DNA of 64,000 nucleotides, from NCBI GenBank assembly GCA_946187345.1, contig CAMHQD010000002.1, forward strand, positions 1 to 64,000. Reading direction: 5' to 3'. The notes beneath the pieces are model-generated. The model worked only from the letters and a program-made list of their open reading frames with translations. It was not told where the DNA came from and made no database searches. Each line of letters starts with the position of its first letter. Position 1 is the stretch's first letter. Positions 63,902-64,000 of this stretch are shown one piece after another. Both the position numbers and the translations under genes were made by a program. This DNA comes from an uncultured Porphyromonadaceae bacterium. Its GTDB lineage: Bacteria > Bacteroidota > Bacteroidia > Bacteroidales > Muribaculaceae.

Positions 63902-64000
63902 ATGCGCGGTTTATTAAAATACTCAGTCCTTTTGTTTATCGGCGTTTGTGTTGCCTCTTGCGGAACAAAAGAGAAAGAATCGGTTGAGCAAGAGGATGAG
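63902..64000 (+). CDS. Lipoprotein, 3' end beyond the window
   Basis: The first 33 residues, including the signal MRGLLKYSVLLFIGVCVASC with lipobox VASC (Cys20), followed by an acidic stretch. An ATG at 63890 is in frame and would add four residues. Only the signal and the start of the mature protein are visible, so no function can be given. Confidence 0.75.
   Translation, partial: MRGLLKYSVLLFIGVCVASCGTKEKESVEQEDE

Overview
The window looks like a contig end from a gut Bacteroidales bacterium, most likely Muribaculaceae-like. The family placement is inference from overall gene style. The order-level call rests on three things: repeated TAnnTTTG -7 promoter boxes, little sign of Shine-Dalgarno sites, and Bacteroidetes-typical products (an RprXY-like two-component pair, DUF4924 and DUF4293 proteins, NhaD, a B12-dependent ribonucleotide reductase, an AmgK-RapZ fusion, LptF/G with a long C-terminus). 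Bases 1-50 are not biological: they read as the tail of the Illumina P7 adapter, an 8-base index and the TruSeq read-2 adapter, so the first gene has lost its 5' end.

Layout. 51-7183 (+): a co-directional signalling cassette with a TPR/Sel1-like membrane protein (5' truncated), a Ser/Thr kinase, a PP2C phosphatase, an FHA membrane protein, a double-FHA membrane protein carrying a trypsin-like protease, and a secreted WG-repeat protein. 7264-8505 (-): LolC/E-like permease. 8726-12571 (-): marC, lon and a VanX-like lipoprotein. 12858-16888 (+): nrdJ and a truncated CBM20-CBM20-GH77 protein. 16981-23246 (-, with one small + gene): prsA, a cytoplasmic GH13 enzyme, a DUF4836-like lipoprotein, an 82-residue unknown, smpB and a Yip1 protein. 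23551-25436 (-): aguB-aguA for agmatine to putrescine. 25570-29711 (+): histidine kinase and response regulator, a PlsC acyltransferase, and a J-domain-like protein followed out of frame by a SUMF1-type remnant.

29787-35765 (+): Crp/Fnr regulator, DUF4924, rmlD, prfC, an AmgK-RapZ fusion and a MurU-like nucleotidyltransferase. 35820-38288 (-): mutS2. 38411-43396 (+): small membrane protein, dxs, trkA, trkH. 43423-45787 (-): rlmH, msrA, a B3/B4 protein and a YrdC/YciO protein. 45892-54513 (+): nadC, DUF4293, nhaD, ftsK, lptF/G-like and ribBA. 54586-63726 (-): a LysM/periplasmic-binding protein coupled to a beta-barrel, secreted DPP III with an AlkD-like protein, an RlmI-like methyltransferase, and dxr-rseP. 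A lipoprotein gene runs off the right end.

Most of the window is core metabolism and envelope biology. The parts most worth a second look are the kinase/phosphatase/FHA/protease cassette (a possible inside-to-outside signalling route), the AmgK-RapZ fusion, the J-like gene with its out-of-frame SUMF1 tail, the truncated GH77 protein that keeps its starch-binding domains, a structured GC-rich segment downstream of aguB, a dispersed repeat that appears to have entered rseP in frame, and several long intergenic inverted repeats. No tRNA, rRNA, CRISPR array or insertion sequence was recognised.
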